A program made the position numbers and the translations under genes. A stretch of 60,000 nucleotides of DNA, from contig NC_134026.1 of assembly GCF_964204645.1 (NCBI RefSeq), positions 21,162,650 to 21,222,649 of the forward strand, given 5' to 3'. The notes under the pieces are model-generated. The model did no database searches and was not told where the DNA came from. It saw only the letters and a program-made list of their open reading frames with translations. The stretch comes from Tubulanus polymorphus. Lineage: Eukaryota > Nemertea > Palaeonemertea > Tubulaniformes > Tubulanidae. Of this stretch, positions 11,476-23,645 are shown one piece after another. Within the stretch, counting starts at the first letter, position 1. Every line of letters starts with the position of its first letter.

Positions 11476-13501
11476 TATGCACCATATTTCTCAAGCTCTT
11501 ATCGGCTTTCTATGATTAAATATTTTCGAAGGTTTTCGCGATATAGCATAATAACGCGTACCATTCCGAACGGATGATACCTCGTCGTTTATCTACGCTA
11601 TGCTGCAAATCGACACGAATATTTTCCGCGTGTTTGTGTCTCATGTTCCGTGTATAGTGGATTCTTTCTGTCGCTGCTGTGCGTCAAGATATTCATTTTT
11701 CATCCGCGGTATGGTCCGCGCGCGTTCTTCCCGTGCTGTAACCCGCAAGCAACCGTTGACCCTATATACTATTGATCCTCATCCATCAAGTTCCGTAAAC
11801 ACGACCGGGTTTAATCTTGGTGATGTTTGTTTGTCTCTGAATTGTAAATGGACTTGTCGAGAGTAACTTTGGTTCATTGCGATAGGATGCAATTAACGTC
11901 GCATACGCTATGTTTGACAAATCATTTCGCCATATACGGAACATTTCGGATATATGCCCTAAAGCACTTCTAAATAATTATACGCACTTGTCTAAGTTTG
12001 AATCTATTCCCGGATCGATTGAACGGGCGATGATAAGTATTTAAAATGTTTGCGCGATAGAGCAAAATGCGACCAACACTTCCGGCCATGGGTAATGACG
12101 TCACGCGATTAAATCGAAATGAGAAAAGGTGATTTATAGCGTGTTTTCATAGACGCAAAATGAACAACCGTAGATTTCCTCTGCCAATTTATGAATCGAC
12201 ATGCTAATAGCGATGATATAAATCACGATTTTATCTACATAATAGACGATTTTAGGCGAAAGAATGCCGTCGTCATAAAGGTTGAAAAATCTGTCATATA
12301 TGAAATTGAAAAGTTATTTTGCATCTACACATACAATGTAATTGCTTTTCCCCGGCTTATCTGACAGGTGGGGGCTACTGGCGCAGTTCTTTTTTTCTGT
12401 TAATTTGTTCTAAACAACTTCTATCTGTTCTCCGATACTCCCTACGAATACGTTTTTAAGTTCTTTATTTCCTTCTCTCATCCGAAACGAAATGTGTAGT
12501 CGGTGCACGACGCTCCGGAGTATATATACCAAAGCATTTCGAACTAGACGCCGGGTTACGTGAAGTGTTTTGCTGTTTCGTTTCGCTCGTGCGTGAATCT
12601 AACTTTTGACGACGATCTCTTATCGCGGCTCAGTGACGTCTTCCGCACCCGTAGTACTAAGGGCCAGAGGTGACGTGCGTTTTCTCATCTGAGCTGAGCT
12701 TACCCGAATCGATGCCGCTGAAAGCTGTTTATACAAAAATCATTTTCGTCGACAATTTTCCTTCTCGCCTGTGGGGTTGTAATCACACTGAGATAGCGAT
12801 GATAATCCTACGCTAGGAGCGAATAGTTGCCTCAATGTATATGATAAACCTTATTGTACGTACCGACATCAAGGTGCTCGTTTATCGTGGAACGGTAAAC
12901 AAAACTCTCGACTTACCCCGTCCAATATTTTTTTGAAAATATAAATCTGCATAGATTCTGCCAGCCGCGCCTACGCACAAGTTTATAAAATAAAACCGCC
13001 CTCTAACGCCGATGACTCGTCACTGCAAATGATAAATCTATATTCCCCTTCATATATATAGTACATATCTACCAGTTCGATTTCGCGAAGTTCGTTCAGT
13101 ACAGCTTAAAAAATTTCTTTTAGTAATTCTCTTTCATATGCAACATGGTGCAACGGATTGTTTATGTGGCGAACGTTACGTTATATGAAAAACAATTAGA
13201 TATCATTGTAAATGGAAATGTATCTGAAGGTACATTACGGTAATTGCTGTGTCGTGCATCGACAATGATATCCAAAACCAAAAAAAAATGCCCGACAGAA
13301 AGCATGATGTAAGCAATTTGGGAGAAACATCGTCTGAATAATTCGTGACCAAATGACGGCTACAACTATCTAAGTGGTCACTTCCAGGTTGATTCAAGTG
13401 CTTTTTCACCGACCCATTTCGGGCCGGTCGGGCAGCTTTAACATTTTAGGTATAACGGGTTGAGTCAACGGATGGACAGTGTATATTCTAATAATTTTAT
13501 A
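11476..13501. other. Non-coding; one TATA-like site
   Basis: No supported gene. GGAGTATATATACC at about 12518-12531 looks like a TATA box, but no convincing coding exon follows: the next clear ATG opens only about 34 codons. The 88-codon frame at 11600-11866 has no recognisable features. Confidence 0.4.
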
Positions 13502-13680
13502 CAGTAGAACTCGGATTTGATTCGGGTTTTTCAATCCTGATTTTCACTTAATTCGGATGAAATGTTTGGTCCATTTAGCCTGGAACCATGTAAACCGCAA
13601 ATCATAATTCGGATTTTACTTAGTTCGGAGAAATCCGAGCAGTCCCTATTCATCCATAATTATATAAACGGGTTCTACTG
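13502..13680. mobile_element. pogo/Tigger-like MITE
   Basis: A 179-bp element with terminal inverted repeats CAGTAGAACTCGGATT and, at the right end, GGGTTCTACTG. Several TTCGGATT/AATCCGA motifs are repeated inside, as in Tigger/pogo-type non-autonomous elements. The left flank is TA, the usual pogo target. The right flank is CA, so the duplication is not perfect. There is no transposase. The family assignment rests on terminus style only. Confidence 0.75.
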
Positions 13681-14551
13681 CAGACTAAACAACCTCTGTG
13701 TTTCTAAGAATCGCGTTTTGAAAAAGTTGGAATACCTCTTAGAAAAATGAATCGACGCGTTATATACTCATGTTTTACATTTTAGAGCGCACTATCTGTA
13801 TTGTGCTATACTTCAAGTCCAAAATAGATCATCCGATAGAAGATACGTATTGAATCGGAACCGATTGCTCGAAATAGGATCAGAGCCCCTTATTTCTTCG
13901 GTAGCGAAATACTCGTGCGATGAACGGGACGCCGTTATCTCTCGTCCCTGTAATCGATTCTCGTTGATTTATTCGCCGGGATTACCACCGGATAGAAATG
14001 GAGTGGGTCACTGGAAATCTGTCTCCTTACACCAGGGGCAAACGTATCATCGTAACGCGTATATAATGGCTCTTACACTGCCGACGTATAATGACGTTAT
14101 TTAGAGGACAGTTTAGGCGTGAATTGTTTACATAAATTTCAACGCCGTCCCAACGATTGCTGACATTCCCCGCGTCATTAATGACAACACAATTAAGGCT
14201 TCTAAATTCGAAGTTAATGCTGTAATTGAGAACAGACCAATGCAGTCGAGTGTTCGAGTAAAAGTGACTTGTTGCTAGAGGTCATTAACGGTTTTAAATC
14301 CAAGGCCGGCGGAAGCAAGTCGACATAGGCCTGGCTAATAACCGACGTCGGCACGAGGCGTAAATTGAGGAAAAAATTGCGCCTATTTCTACAACGGGTT
14401 CCAAGTTCATCCCCGCAGAAATTCTGGGGCTATTTGAGACCATAGTTTCCCCCGTATCCTGATTCGGGATTGACTCACGCTATGTGTAGAAATGTAAATG
14501 GTAGATACTGCGAATTTTTGACACGATCACAATGTGTTTTACAATTATATA
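13681..14551. other. No supported feature
   Basis: An 84-codon plus-strand frame at 13850-14104 lacks recognisable motifs. Otherwise non-coding. Confidence 0.5.
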
Positions 14552-14920
14552 TTGGTTTTCTCTCGGGTATCCGTGAGACCCTTATTCTCCTGTCTGCCCT
14601 GTCTGTGTATCTGTATGTCTGCCTTCAGCTACTTAGCTTCGTAAAAAGTGGGTCGATCTTGATGAACCTTGGGTACAATGTTAGTATGGGGGGTCAAGTT
14701 AATAAACAGTGCAAATAATTGGCTCAGTGCGCCACCTAGCGGTAGAACAAGGTACTAAAATCACAGTTTTCGGCGTTATGACCTTGGAGATGACCTCAAC
14801 AGAGGAACGATTTAAAAAGTTGGCTCGACAAAATATATTTATATAGCCCTAAATACAACATATCCAAAATGCAATTGGAAATAATGCATGGGAATTGCGA
14901 AGTCCTAGTCTGCGTCCGAG
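14552..14920 (-). repeat. Dispersed repeat A, copy 2
   Basis: Reverse-complement match to 955-1330. On the plus strand it starts with TTGGTTTTCTCTCGGG and GAGACCCTTATTCTC, then TTCAGCTACTTAGCTTCG and TCGATCTTGATGAACC, and ends in AAAATGCAATTGG with flanking AATTGCGAAGTCC. The copies are well diverged, so insertion was not recent. Confidence 0.8.
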
Positions 14921-16740
14921 AACCGCTGTCGCCTATGGCCCTTGTTTTGAATATGATCCATGGGCCTACACGCTTATCGCAGCTCCTGTGTAGCGCATTT
15001 CTTGCATGTGTGCAAAAATTTAAGATTGTTACAAATTTCTTACGGGGTATCCCTCGAGATTGTCTAGCCCGGTCCCCATTACGATAGGTATTTCAGTAGG
15101 GTATAAGCTAATTTGGCCAACTACAACAGACTGGTTATTGTCAGCTTGAAATTTATGCTATTCCTAACACCAGCCGGTGAACTGCGACAGAAATCAAACA
15201 AAACAATGGTTGTGTTTTAAGCCACCTATTTCCTGAAGGCTATCCGCGCATCGTATTATCCTCTCTAGAATATGAATATGCCCGTATATCAGCGAAATTA
15301 ATTCGCCATCGTGTTGTAACAGCGATGGGAGATATTAGCCTTGTTCGGTACTGGCAGCAGCTGATGTCACCGGGCGATCGGTCATACACGCAAGCAATTA
15401 TGGTATTTATACATTGTAGCCCGGTGCGACAAAAAACGACAAACACGGCGACGAATAACCAGGCGAAAATCGCGTATTCGTCGGGATAGTTAAATGAACT
15501 GACATGCAACCGACATAGAAAAGTGGGTCAAGGCCATAGTGCGGACAAACGACTGACGCAAAAATTGCGATACATAATTTCTCGTGTTTGAAATAGATTT
15601 TTGTACCGGTATCAATTGTCATTTTTGCTTCAATGGTCAGGAAGCCTGATGAGTATTATTATTATGGTCGGAACAGTCAGACCTTGTCTACGTATAATAT
15701 ATACGCCACCATAAAATGATACTGCATGTTACTACGGGGTAAATTCTTCGTATGTGTTATCAAATCACGTATCGGAATCATCACTTTAGGAGCGAGATGG
15801 AAACACACACGAATTGCAGTCCCACTCTTGTAGCGGCGGCGAACGTTTTGCTCATCGTAACTGTGAACTAATGACTGCCTGAAGCAGGTCGTTAAGCAGC
15901 CCGGATTTACTGGCTACCTGCTAATGACAAGTGATAAGTATTCGGTTGAACAGCCTGCTGCCTTCGCCTCATCCGAAAGCTAAACATGCTAAACACGTTT
16001 AAAGGATCTTGATTTCACCGTAGATGTAGTTCCACCAAAGATTCCAGTAATTCGCCAGTTTCCTAGCGCTCTGTTTGAAAACTGGTGATGCAATTTGCGC
16101 GCACGCTTCTCAGCATTTTGACGGAAATCCGTCGGCAAGTTGAAAGTAACTGGTGAATACATTAAAGCATTCAATTTACCATACGTTAATTGATCATTTT
16201 TCTAGCAGTAAATCGCAGCTTTTAACAGATCGCTTTTAACTCCGATCTGTTTTCCATTTACGCCAGTATATACCCCAGTATCAAGTTTAGAATACGATGT
16301 CCTTCAGTATTTTCTTCTAATCGGAATTCGAATGTTAGGTTTCTTAATTTGGACGCTGCTAACGTTGCTAACGTTTGCTATTGGCTATATTGTTTGGTCG
16401 TCGTCTGAATAGAAACAACTAATTCATTGATTGTGTAGTCGGCATGGCATACCGCAGTTGTTGAAGTTGCCCTCCGAACGTTTTCCGATGGTTTCCAATT
16501 ACACCTTACCGTGGAACTGAAGTATTAGGTATACCTTCTACGCAGTCCCCATAGCGTGATTCATAGTTGACAAATTAGTTTTGTGGTGATGGACAGGAAT
16601 AGATCAGTAGCTTTACTTCAGTATTCCGATTGATGGCACGTAAATACGTAAATGATGGCCACTATACCCTTAACTATGTGCACGATCTAATTTTGATATC
16701 TATATCTAAACGAATGGCCGCGTATATGGTTTCACCATAG
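14921..16740. other. No supported feature
   Basis: Overlapping minus-strand frames near 15240-15622 and one at 15989-16174 carry no recognisable domain. No repeat copy was matched here. Confidence 0.5.
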
Positions 16741-17015
16741 CAGGGGTGGGTCCAAGGGATGGTTTGGGGGTCTCAAGCCCCCGATGCTCCGTGTTGTAAA
16801 ATTTTCGGATAGTGATATCTATCATATTAATGATGAACTTAACCAAAATTCAAAGCTTTATCGATTGCAGTTTCGGCGTCTGTCAGAAATAGCTATAGGT
16901 AATGCACAAATTTTTATCAATGATATTCTTTTCTCTCGCATCCAAAAATGATATCTGGCAAAACACAGCGCTTGCCCCCCCCCCCCCTTTGCTCAAATTT
17001 CTGAATCCACCCCTA
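16741..17015. mobile_element. hAT-like non-autonomous element
   Basis: About 275 bp bounded by imperfect inverted repeats CAGGGGTGGGTCCA at the left and CTGAATCCACCCCTA at the right. Each is followed inward by G- or C-rich runs (GGTTTGGGGGTCTCAAGCC at left, a 13-C run at 16975-16987 at right). Termini beginning CAGGGGTGG are typical of hAT-type elements in many invertebrates. No clear 8-bp target duplication is seen and there is no transposase frame. Confidence 0.7.
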
Positions 17016-17278
17016 CATGGACCGTATAAGCAAGTCCAGCATGGTCAGACATACCAAAACCCGATGTCGAGTCAAGACAATACCATATTCAACCATCGCG
17101 TGTTTAACGTTTTATTCAAAAATGAAAAAACTCGTATCAAAGTTAAATGGGTTGGGTATATATAGGCAATTGAATATCATCGATATCAAACTCATGCGTA
17201 CTGAATAAAGGTATATCGTTTATATACTCGATCTGAATTTATCGACATCGTAAACAGTTCGAGATTGCTTTCCTCTAG

Positions 17279-17312
17279 GTGTGTGTGTGGTGTGGTGTGT
17301 GTGTGTGTGTGT
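17279..17312 (+). repeat. (GT)n microsatellite
   Basis: An interrupted run of GT dinucleotides, with GTGG interruptions at two places. Confidence 0.95.
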
Positions 17313-18051
17313 CAACTTATGCGATCATTATCGAGAAAGCCGTGTACAGAAGTATACGGCTATGGTGCCAGTAAGATTTCCGCTGAAGAGCTCGGCACAG
17401 CAACTTGTCGAGTCGCACGAAAATAACCAGAACCGAAAACACGAACGAATCATAATTTCCTCTAAGCCTGGAGCGTGTATGTCGAAAAATATTGCTCCCA
17501 GACATTTCAACCAAACATCTCGCTTCGACGACGGGTACGTGTTCGCCACTGTTTACGCCAGTAAGAGAAGTGATGAAATGTAATATCATATCACAGCCGG
17601 TCGTACAGCGGCCTCTAGCTTGACCTGGCCATATCGGTGGTCAAACCCGACGCTAATGATATGGATTTCTTATCACCAGGTGGTTTTGAATGAAGGTTTT
17701 CATATCTCGCTGAAAGTAGAAAAAAGTCCAACGCACACGACACAGGGAAACACAGAAACACGGAAACAAACACGTTTAATCTCGGCAACGTTGTTCCCAA
17801 AACTATGTTTCTCGTATTAAACGCACACCGTACATGGAAACGCACGAAAGCATGTTTCTGTCTCCTGTTTCCCTACATCGTGTCCATTGGGCTTTAATGA
17901 CCTTCGCCGTTACAATTGCTATGGCCAAATTATCATGAAACATAGTACATAGAATTTCATTCAAATAGAAATCTATCTAGTGGGGGTAAATCTGTAACAA
18001 AATCTTTGACGGCTGATCTTCTATGAATACTATCTCTCATTCACACTGCAG
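17313..18051. other. No supported feature
   Basis: Overlapping frames on both strands at 17281-17589 and 17615-17845 are mutual shadows and neither is convincing. Confidence 0.45.
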
Positions 18052-18151
18052 GTTTGAGGTGAGGCCGATCTGGTCCGTCGGTGGTGCCAGGCCGCCGTTG
18101 CGTGCAACGCAAATGCATCGACAATTTACTCGAGCGATTTGTTGTCTCTGA
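18052..18151 (+). CDS. Candidate terminal exon
   Basis: A strong acceptor (TCTCATTCACACTGCAG ending at 18051) precedes a GC-richer stretch that reads, one base into the exon, FEVRPIWSVGGARPPLRA and continues to a TGA at 18149-18151, 32 codons in total. The acceptor and coding-like composition favour a last exon. The upstream exon is unknown and no domain is recognised. A GAG|GTGAGG donor immediately after the acceptor is also possible, which would make the call wrong. Confidence 0.25.
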
Positions 18152-18367
18152 ATCCGGCGCAATGGCGAAATTAACAAGCTCGATATTCAATTAATTCATT
18201 TAATAACCGCCATCGGCATAGCGAACACGTGCGGCGTTCTTTATTGCAGCGCACTCGCCGTTAGTCAGATTCACTAGCCATTGAATTAAAACTGGCGTCT
18301 AGAGAGGTGCTCGTAAAAAAATTGGCCATTTACATACGTAAACAGCACTTCGTTCAAGGTTGTATGA

Positions 18368-18650
18368 AATATTATCGACAAAACGATTTCTTGAAACTCG
18401 ATATAGTTGACAAAATAGAAAAAATTAAAAACACTCCATCTAATATCGATATTGCAAGTTGTGTGAACTATGCCTACGTATAGAAGGTTAGATAGGGCAC
18501 TATCGACGAAATAATTTTTCGATTGTAAAAAAGAAGAGAAACCACTTCATCTAATGTCGATATCGAGATGTGTATGACCTAAGCCTACGCACAATAGGTG
18601 TATACGCGTGTTTATCATAAAACAATTCTAGATCAATAAGTGTAAAATGG
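18368..18650 (+). repeat. Diverged tandem repeat, 2.4 units
   Basis: CACTCCATCTAATATCGATAT (18432 onward) and GCCTACGTATAGAAGGT recur about 110 bp later as CACTTCATCTAATGTCGATA and GCCTACGCACAATAGGT. The leading part (ATTATCGACAAAACGATTT) recurs as ACTATCGACGAAATAATTT. A third partial unit begins near 18616 (TATCATAAAACAATT). It is an old local tandem duplication with no coding potential. Confidence 0.7.
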
Positions 18651-19080
18651 CGAAACAAGAGAGATATATATTTGTAATTTTGAACTTCAAAATTGCACCT
18701 TTTTGCCCACGCTACAATTTTGGAAGGTTAAAAGAAAATGAAATGTGCCGAAGTAAATTGAAAATAATGATGATATATAGGAAATATTAAATGTTACAAT
18801 TCGGCCTAAGTATTCATCACAGTCTAATAGCGGCTGATAATGGCTATCAATGTCTCCTCTTAAGTAGATATATGAACGTTGTATAAGATCTAATTAAGGA
18901 ATGTACGGTGGCTAGTTCGCTTTATTTTACTGTCGTTAGAATTAAAAAGCTCACACCACTCAATAATTAATCAATAGAAACCATATTGTCAAAGAAGAAT
19001 ATTTTTATGACAAGTACATAATCAACAATATCTAGTACAAAGATGACGGATAAACGCATACAAGGATAATGTGGATATTG
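18651..19080. other. No supported feature
   Basis: AT-rich and non-coding. Confidence 0.6.
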
Positions 19081-19121
19081 GTACGGATAGTAGTAAGATA
19101 TCTTCTTTCTACTATCCGTAC
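19081..19121. repeat. Perfect 13-bp-stem hairpin
   Basis: GTACGGATAGTAG is followed by a 15-base spacer and its exact reverse complement CTACTATCCGTAC. No T-run follows on either strand, so it is not a terminator-like site. It may be the core of a small foldback element or chance. Confidence 0.85.
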
Positions 19122-20641
19122 AGGAAATAATAGATTACATAAGTAACTTGATTGACAAGGACCATGAATATGGGCTCAAACAGTGGCGTCACGCGTTTTC
19201 GACGAATGATAACAGAATGCTAGATGATGTGAAAGTAATCAAAACATTAGAAATAATCATTGAAAGATGATATGAGATCCTAGTTAAGGAGAGACAATTT
19301 CGAGATTATTAGGAAACTCCGAATAATCAGGTTAATTCTTTAGCCACACGGCAATAAACACCTTAACTTTATGAGTGAACGGAGAATGTAGCATTGCAGT
19401 CACAGATGTAGATGAGTGGATTCTAGAGGTATCTATACCATGTAAAATGGTCGTATCACGCGAGATATCCAATATTATCACATGTCGGTCGTTTCACAGG
19501 CGACAAGGCGATAGTATCCGCGCGTGATAACGTACTAGTTGCGTGTGTATCTTAGTTAAAACATTATTTCATCATAATTTGATGTAAACAGACGCTTTTG
19601 GTTGGTTTGTTGGTAAATCGACTACCCTGTTATTTGAGTATATATACATTGTAAATCGCGTATTTGTAACTGTAGGGAACAAATGTCATTAGATATTGTA
19701 CACCGCCGAAGCACATTGGATAAATCGGCATGAATCATTTTATGTTGTGTGAACTATCATTTCGTCTTTCTGAAAAATCCTGAGATTCAATTTCATTTTA
19801 TTCGTTTCGATATATCTGAACGATGGAAATGAATGAAAAAAAGATGTCTCGCCTTCGAATAATCAATCATTTCATTCTTATATAGTTATTATTCGTCTTA
19901 ATTCCATCACGATGCGCAAGTGTGTAATTATATAGACGAAACGGTCTCTAACTTCCAGCTCCGATAACCGGTATGGAATATATTATTCCATGAATGTATG
20001 GCGCGGCCAGAAAAAATACAATTTGTATTGCCCCCTACGAGACAAAGCATGCGCTACAACGGTTACATTCTTTCCACTCGTATGTTATTAGCTACGTGTA
20101 ATGGATTCGTAATGATCTATACATTTCAATCACGTTTTATCTTGTGTGGTCATCCGCGGTTCATCTGTACACGATCTTTACGCGCGATGCGAATCGTCTC
20201 TCGGAATGTTTATACTGACCCCCTTGTTTAGCCGGAATATCTAACGTTCGGTCCATTAACGGAGGATTTGTTGGCCATCTTACCGGACGTAATGACCCAA
20301 TCGAATATCTCACCCGTATTATCATGGCATGCTTATCTAGACGTGATCGCCTCGATGCTTAAAGGTTCTTAAGAAAATAAGAAAATTGATTGTTATTTTT
20401 CCCCAAAACTGAGTGGGTGAACGCCGTTGAACCCAGATGCCGAATGCTTCAACTCCAGAAAGGTCGTGCCTATTACGTCGTCGACCCTATCTTCGTCCCT
20501 CAGGGTGAACTTCGGTTGTCGAAGTTAGTCGACTGTTTGCGAACTAAGCGAAACCGAACTGTCAGTTAGTCAGAACTATAGTACGGAAAAAGTGAACCAC
20601 GGAACGAAGCACGGTAGCTGTAGACCAGATCTAGTTCCAAG
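19122..20641. other. No supported feature
   Basis: Non-coding. A 77-codon plus frame at 19998-20231 has no recognisable motif. Confidence 0.5.
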
Positions 20642-20752
20642 ATGGCCGACACTTTTAAATGCGTTATGAACAAAAGTGCGTTCGGTTCACTAGGCGGCTC
20701 ACTACGAAAACTGCAATTCGCTCATTGGGTGACTGGCAAAACGTCTGCATAA
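20642..20752 (+). CDS. Candidate small ORF or first coding exon
   Basis: A 36-codon frame begins at an ATG in good context (CCAAGATGGCC, purine at -3 and G at +4). It reads MADTFKCVMNKSAFGSLGG, then a basic segment SLRKLQFAHW, and stops at TAA. A possible donor (TTGG|GTGACT) lies near its end, so it could be a first exon. The upstream sequence contains TCAGTT followed by GTCAG (about 20559-20572), resembling invertebrate initiator elements. No signal peptide or known family. Confidence 0.22.
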   Translation: MADTFKCVMNKSAFGSLGGSLRKLQFAHWVTGKTSA

Positions 20753-23269
20753 TAATTATTTAGAAATTTTGGGAGTTGTCATGTTAATAAGGTGGCTGAT
20801 TTCTGGAGAAAATTCGACATTTTCTTTCGTTTTGGTGTTCTGAAATTCTAAATTGCATGTGAGAAAATTTTCGTAATATTGCTCGAATCAGCCACCGTAA
20901 TGTAAACGACTTATTCAGCTGTGTCCGCTAATAATGGCTTATCAAAACGTGGCCTTTTTTCTAACACATCTGGAAGAATCTCTGAAGTTACGGTCGATGG
21001 GTACAAAATCATGTCTGATGATGATGATAACTGGACGCATCTCTTACGATACGTCAGCGATATTTAGATTGAGTGAGATTTGGACATAACGTGGTTGATC
21101 AATGCAGCACGCTAACGACCATTGTGGCCATTCGATTTCTCTTCAGCTAAGGCGAGTAAACGAAAAACGCTCTTCGGCAACTCTTGGACGGATACCCCGT
21201 ATAGTCACGTAATCGAGTGGCCAAAAAACGAGGCGGGAAAATATTGACGATTTACAATATGGGCGGAGTACATGATCGTGTATGCATAGCGGAGTTCACG
21301 GGTTCGTTCGAATCGGATAATGTCCGAGAAATGTCTGTTTTTCTATGCAAAAACCTTTTGAGGGGTTATTTCTGCGGGATTTACAACCTCAAGCTGTTTT
21401 CCACCGTGGAACGATCATCGGTTGTGTGTTATGGTTTACGAAAATAAATCTTATATCCTTAGTTATGTAGTAGACTTCGTTTGGTAGAGTTCCATTTTCA
21501 TTGAATATTCGAGTATTTTAACAAACTCCGAGATCCAAGCATACGAACCACCGAAGCAATTTGGCTGGAAACCCCTGAAGTATCTACGCAAAAAAGATAA
21601 GTTCTGGTGTGAGTATGTCAGGCCGAAAAAACAACGTTGCTTTCATTAATTCACGAAAAGCTTTTCATTGATTCACGAAAATCTATCGTAATGCTGCGAG
21701 TCGCACAAAAAACGATACTGCGACATCGACGACGTTTAGTAAAGTGTCAAAACGAAACTTGTACATATCACACGGCGTATCAAGTTTTCCTAACTTTATC
21801 GACAAACATCTTGACCACGAAACGATTGATGCAAACCGAAAACTTAGACACGACAATTCACGATGTATTTACTCTTCAGCTTTATGCCGATGTATACTCG
21901 CCATTAGCAGAAAACTGTTCAACGTCGTTTTCTTCGTCGAAATGCCAACATCCCCGACCCGACACTTCAACGTCGTTGAAACCGAACTTGACTTGGAAAA
22001 CGAAGACGAAATTGCGAGTAGAGATCTCGAGTCTTAACGTATACAAATCTGAGACGACCGTGTCAGCCCATTAGGAATACTTTTTATAATGTTATATGAC
22101 TCGAAAAAGGGAAGTTAGATATCAGTTACTCGTTATGGTGGCCTGCATTTGTGTCATTAGCTCTTTTTTGCAATGAAATGTTTCTGTAATGGTCTATGCG
22201 GAGTCTACGAAAACGAAGCGTGGAATCTAACCGGAGAACCATATTCGCGAGATGTCGCTCAAATTGAAACGACACATTAGTATAAATCTTTTCCCGTAGG
22301 GATCTCTAGCTAATTGCAAGTTAATGTTGCTGGCTTCATCGAGACATAAAAATTGCATTCGCTGTAAAAAAAACCAGTCACATCCAGCACAGGGTAGAAT
22401 AATAATCGAGTAAGCGTGTGGGGAGGTTTTTAAGCCGCCCCAGTCGGCATTGTCATCTCGGATTCAATAAAGCCATGTCGTTTGCATTAAATTATTTCAT
22501 TTTTATTATCTAGACGCAAGAAGACCGCGATGCAAGAGATTTACGCACATGTAAAACCCCATTTGAAAGTCAATAAGTCTTCATTGGAGCCATAATACTA
22601 TCTTAAAGTCTACATAAAAGAAAAATTAATTGGCAAAGCCATACAAATGGCATGTAGCTGCCGCCCGCGCAGTCGGAAAAAATACTAAAAACAGACTCGA
22701 CTGACTGAAATATGATATGTTGTAATGAGTCAATTAAATGTGTGCCTGACTTCCTTCCGACTGTGAACGAACGAACTATTTTGCGTGGAAGCAATTTTCG
22801 AATTGTCAAGAGTCGCGATGAATTTCGCAAAACGTAATAATAGCAATTCCATATTCTTCTAACTATCGATTAAAGTTCGTCGCGCAGCAGACGTAAATGA
22901 ATACACGGAGACGCAACGAATATGAACTGTGAACACAAATTGAAGTTCGAAAAATAAACTAACGTATTTTATGAATGTATACGATGAACATAAAAGGGAT
23001 GAAACGACAATGAAAGCAATTTGTAATATCCAACTGAGCTATAAATTGAACGAAAAGTACCGACAGATCGGCTAGTGACATTTATGATACTCGTAAAAAG
23101 AAATGCGGAGATCTTATACCGTATGTTGGTGATTGAGATCTAAGGTAAAATCATCGCGATAAACGAGTTGTAGAGTGAGTGAATATACTAAAAAACCTAC
23201 ACACAAAAACAGCTTGTAGGAAAGGACATTTTCTCTCAAAGCTTGGACCTATAGTTTCAGAGATTATTT
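20753..23269. other. No firm gene; weak coding-like region 21.6-22.1 kb
   Basis: Two plus-strand frames overlap at 21637-22074. One ends in an acidic tail (VVETELDLENEDEIASRDL), the other is Thr/Lys-rich. Neither has a recognisable domain, and at most one can be real. GATTCAATAAAGCC at about 22460 contains AATAAA, but no transcript can be tied to it. Confidence 0.35.
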
Positions 23270-23645
23270 GACGCACTGACACTTTTTTACGACGTAAAAA
23301 CCATTACCAATGTATATATACATGGAGACCTTCTATACGTTATTTGAGAGGTTCTGTGTGAATCGATGTGCACCACGTCATCAATATTGGTGTTTCGAAA
23401 TAACAATTACATTTGTGAATTTTTCCGTTTATTTTTTAAGTAAATAAATTCTAATAATAATTTTTGCGAGGATGTGCACTATGTCATCAATATATCGGGG
23501 CTAGACTGGTTGACGGTAAATCAAATTCAATTTTCGATATTCAAATCCAAAATAACTTTATTGATCCTTAACATTATATAATCTATACCATCTTTTTTTA
23601 CTGTCGATAATAGCAATATACAAGGCGTCAAGTTAGTTTTCTTGT
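23270..23645 (+). repeat. Dispersed repeat B, copy 2
   Basis: Matches repeat B at 7750 and 49394. Landmarks: TTTTTTACGACGTAAAAACC at the left, GATGTGCACCACGTCATC (23360s) and GATGTGCACTATGTCATC (23470s) about 104 bp apart, CCAAAATAACTTTATTGATC (23550s), and the end GTTAGTTTTCTTGTT. It is closest to copy 3. Confidence 0.88.
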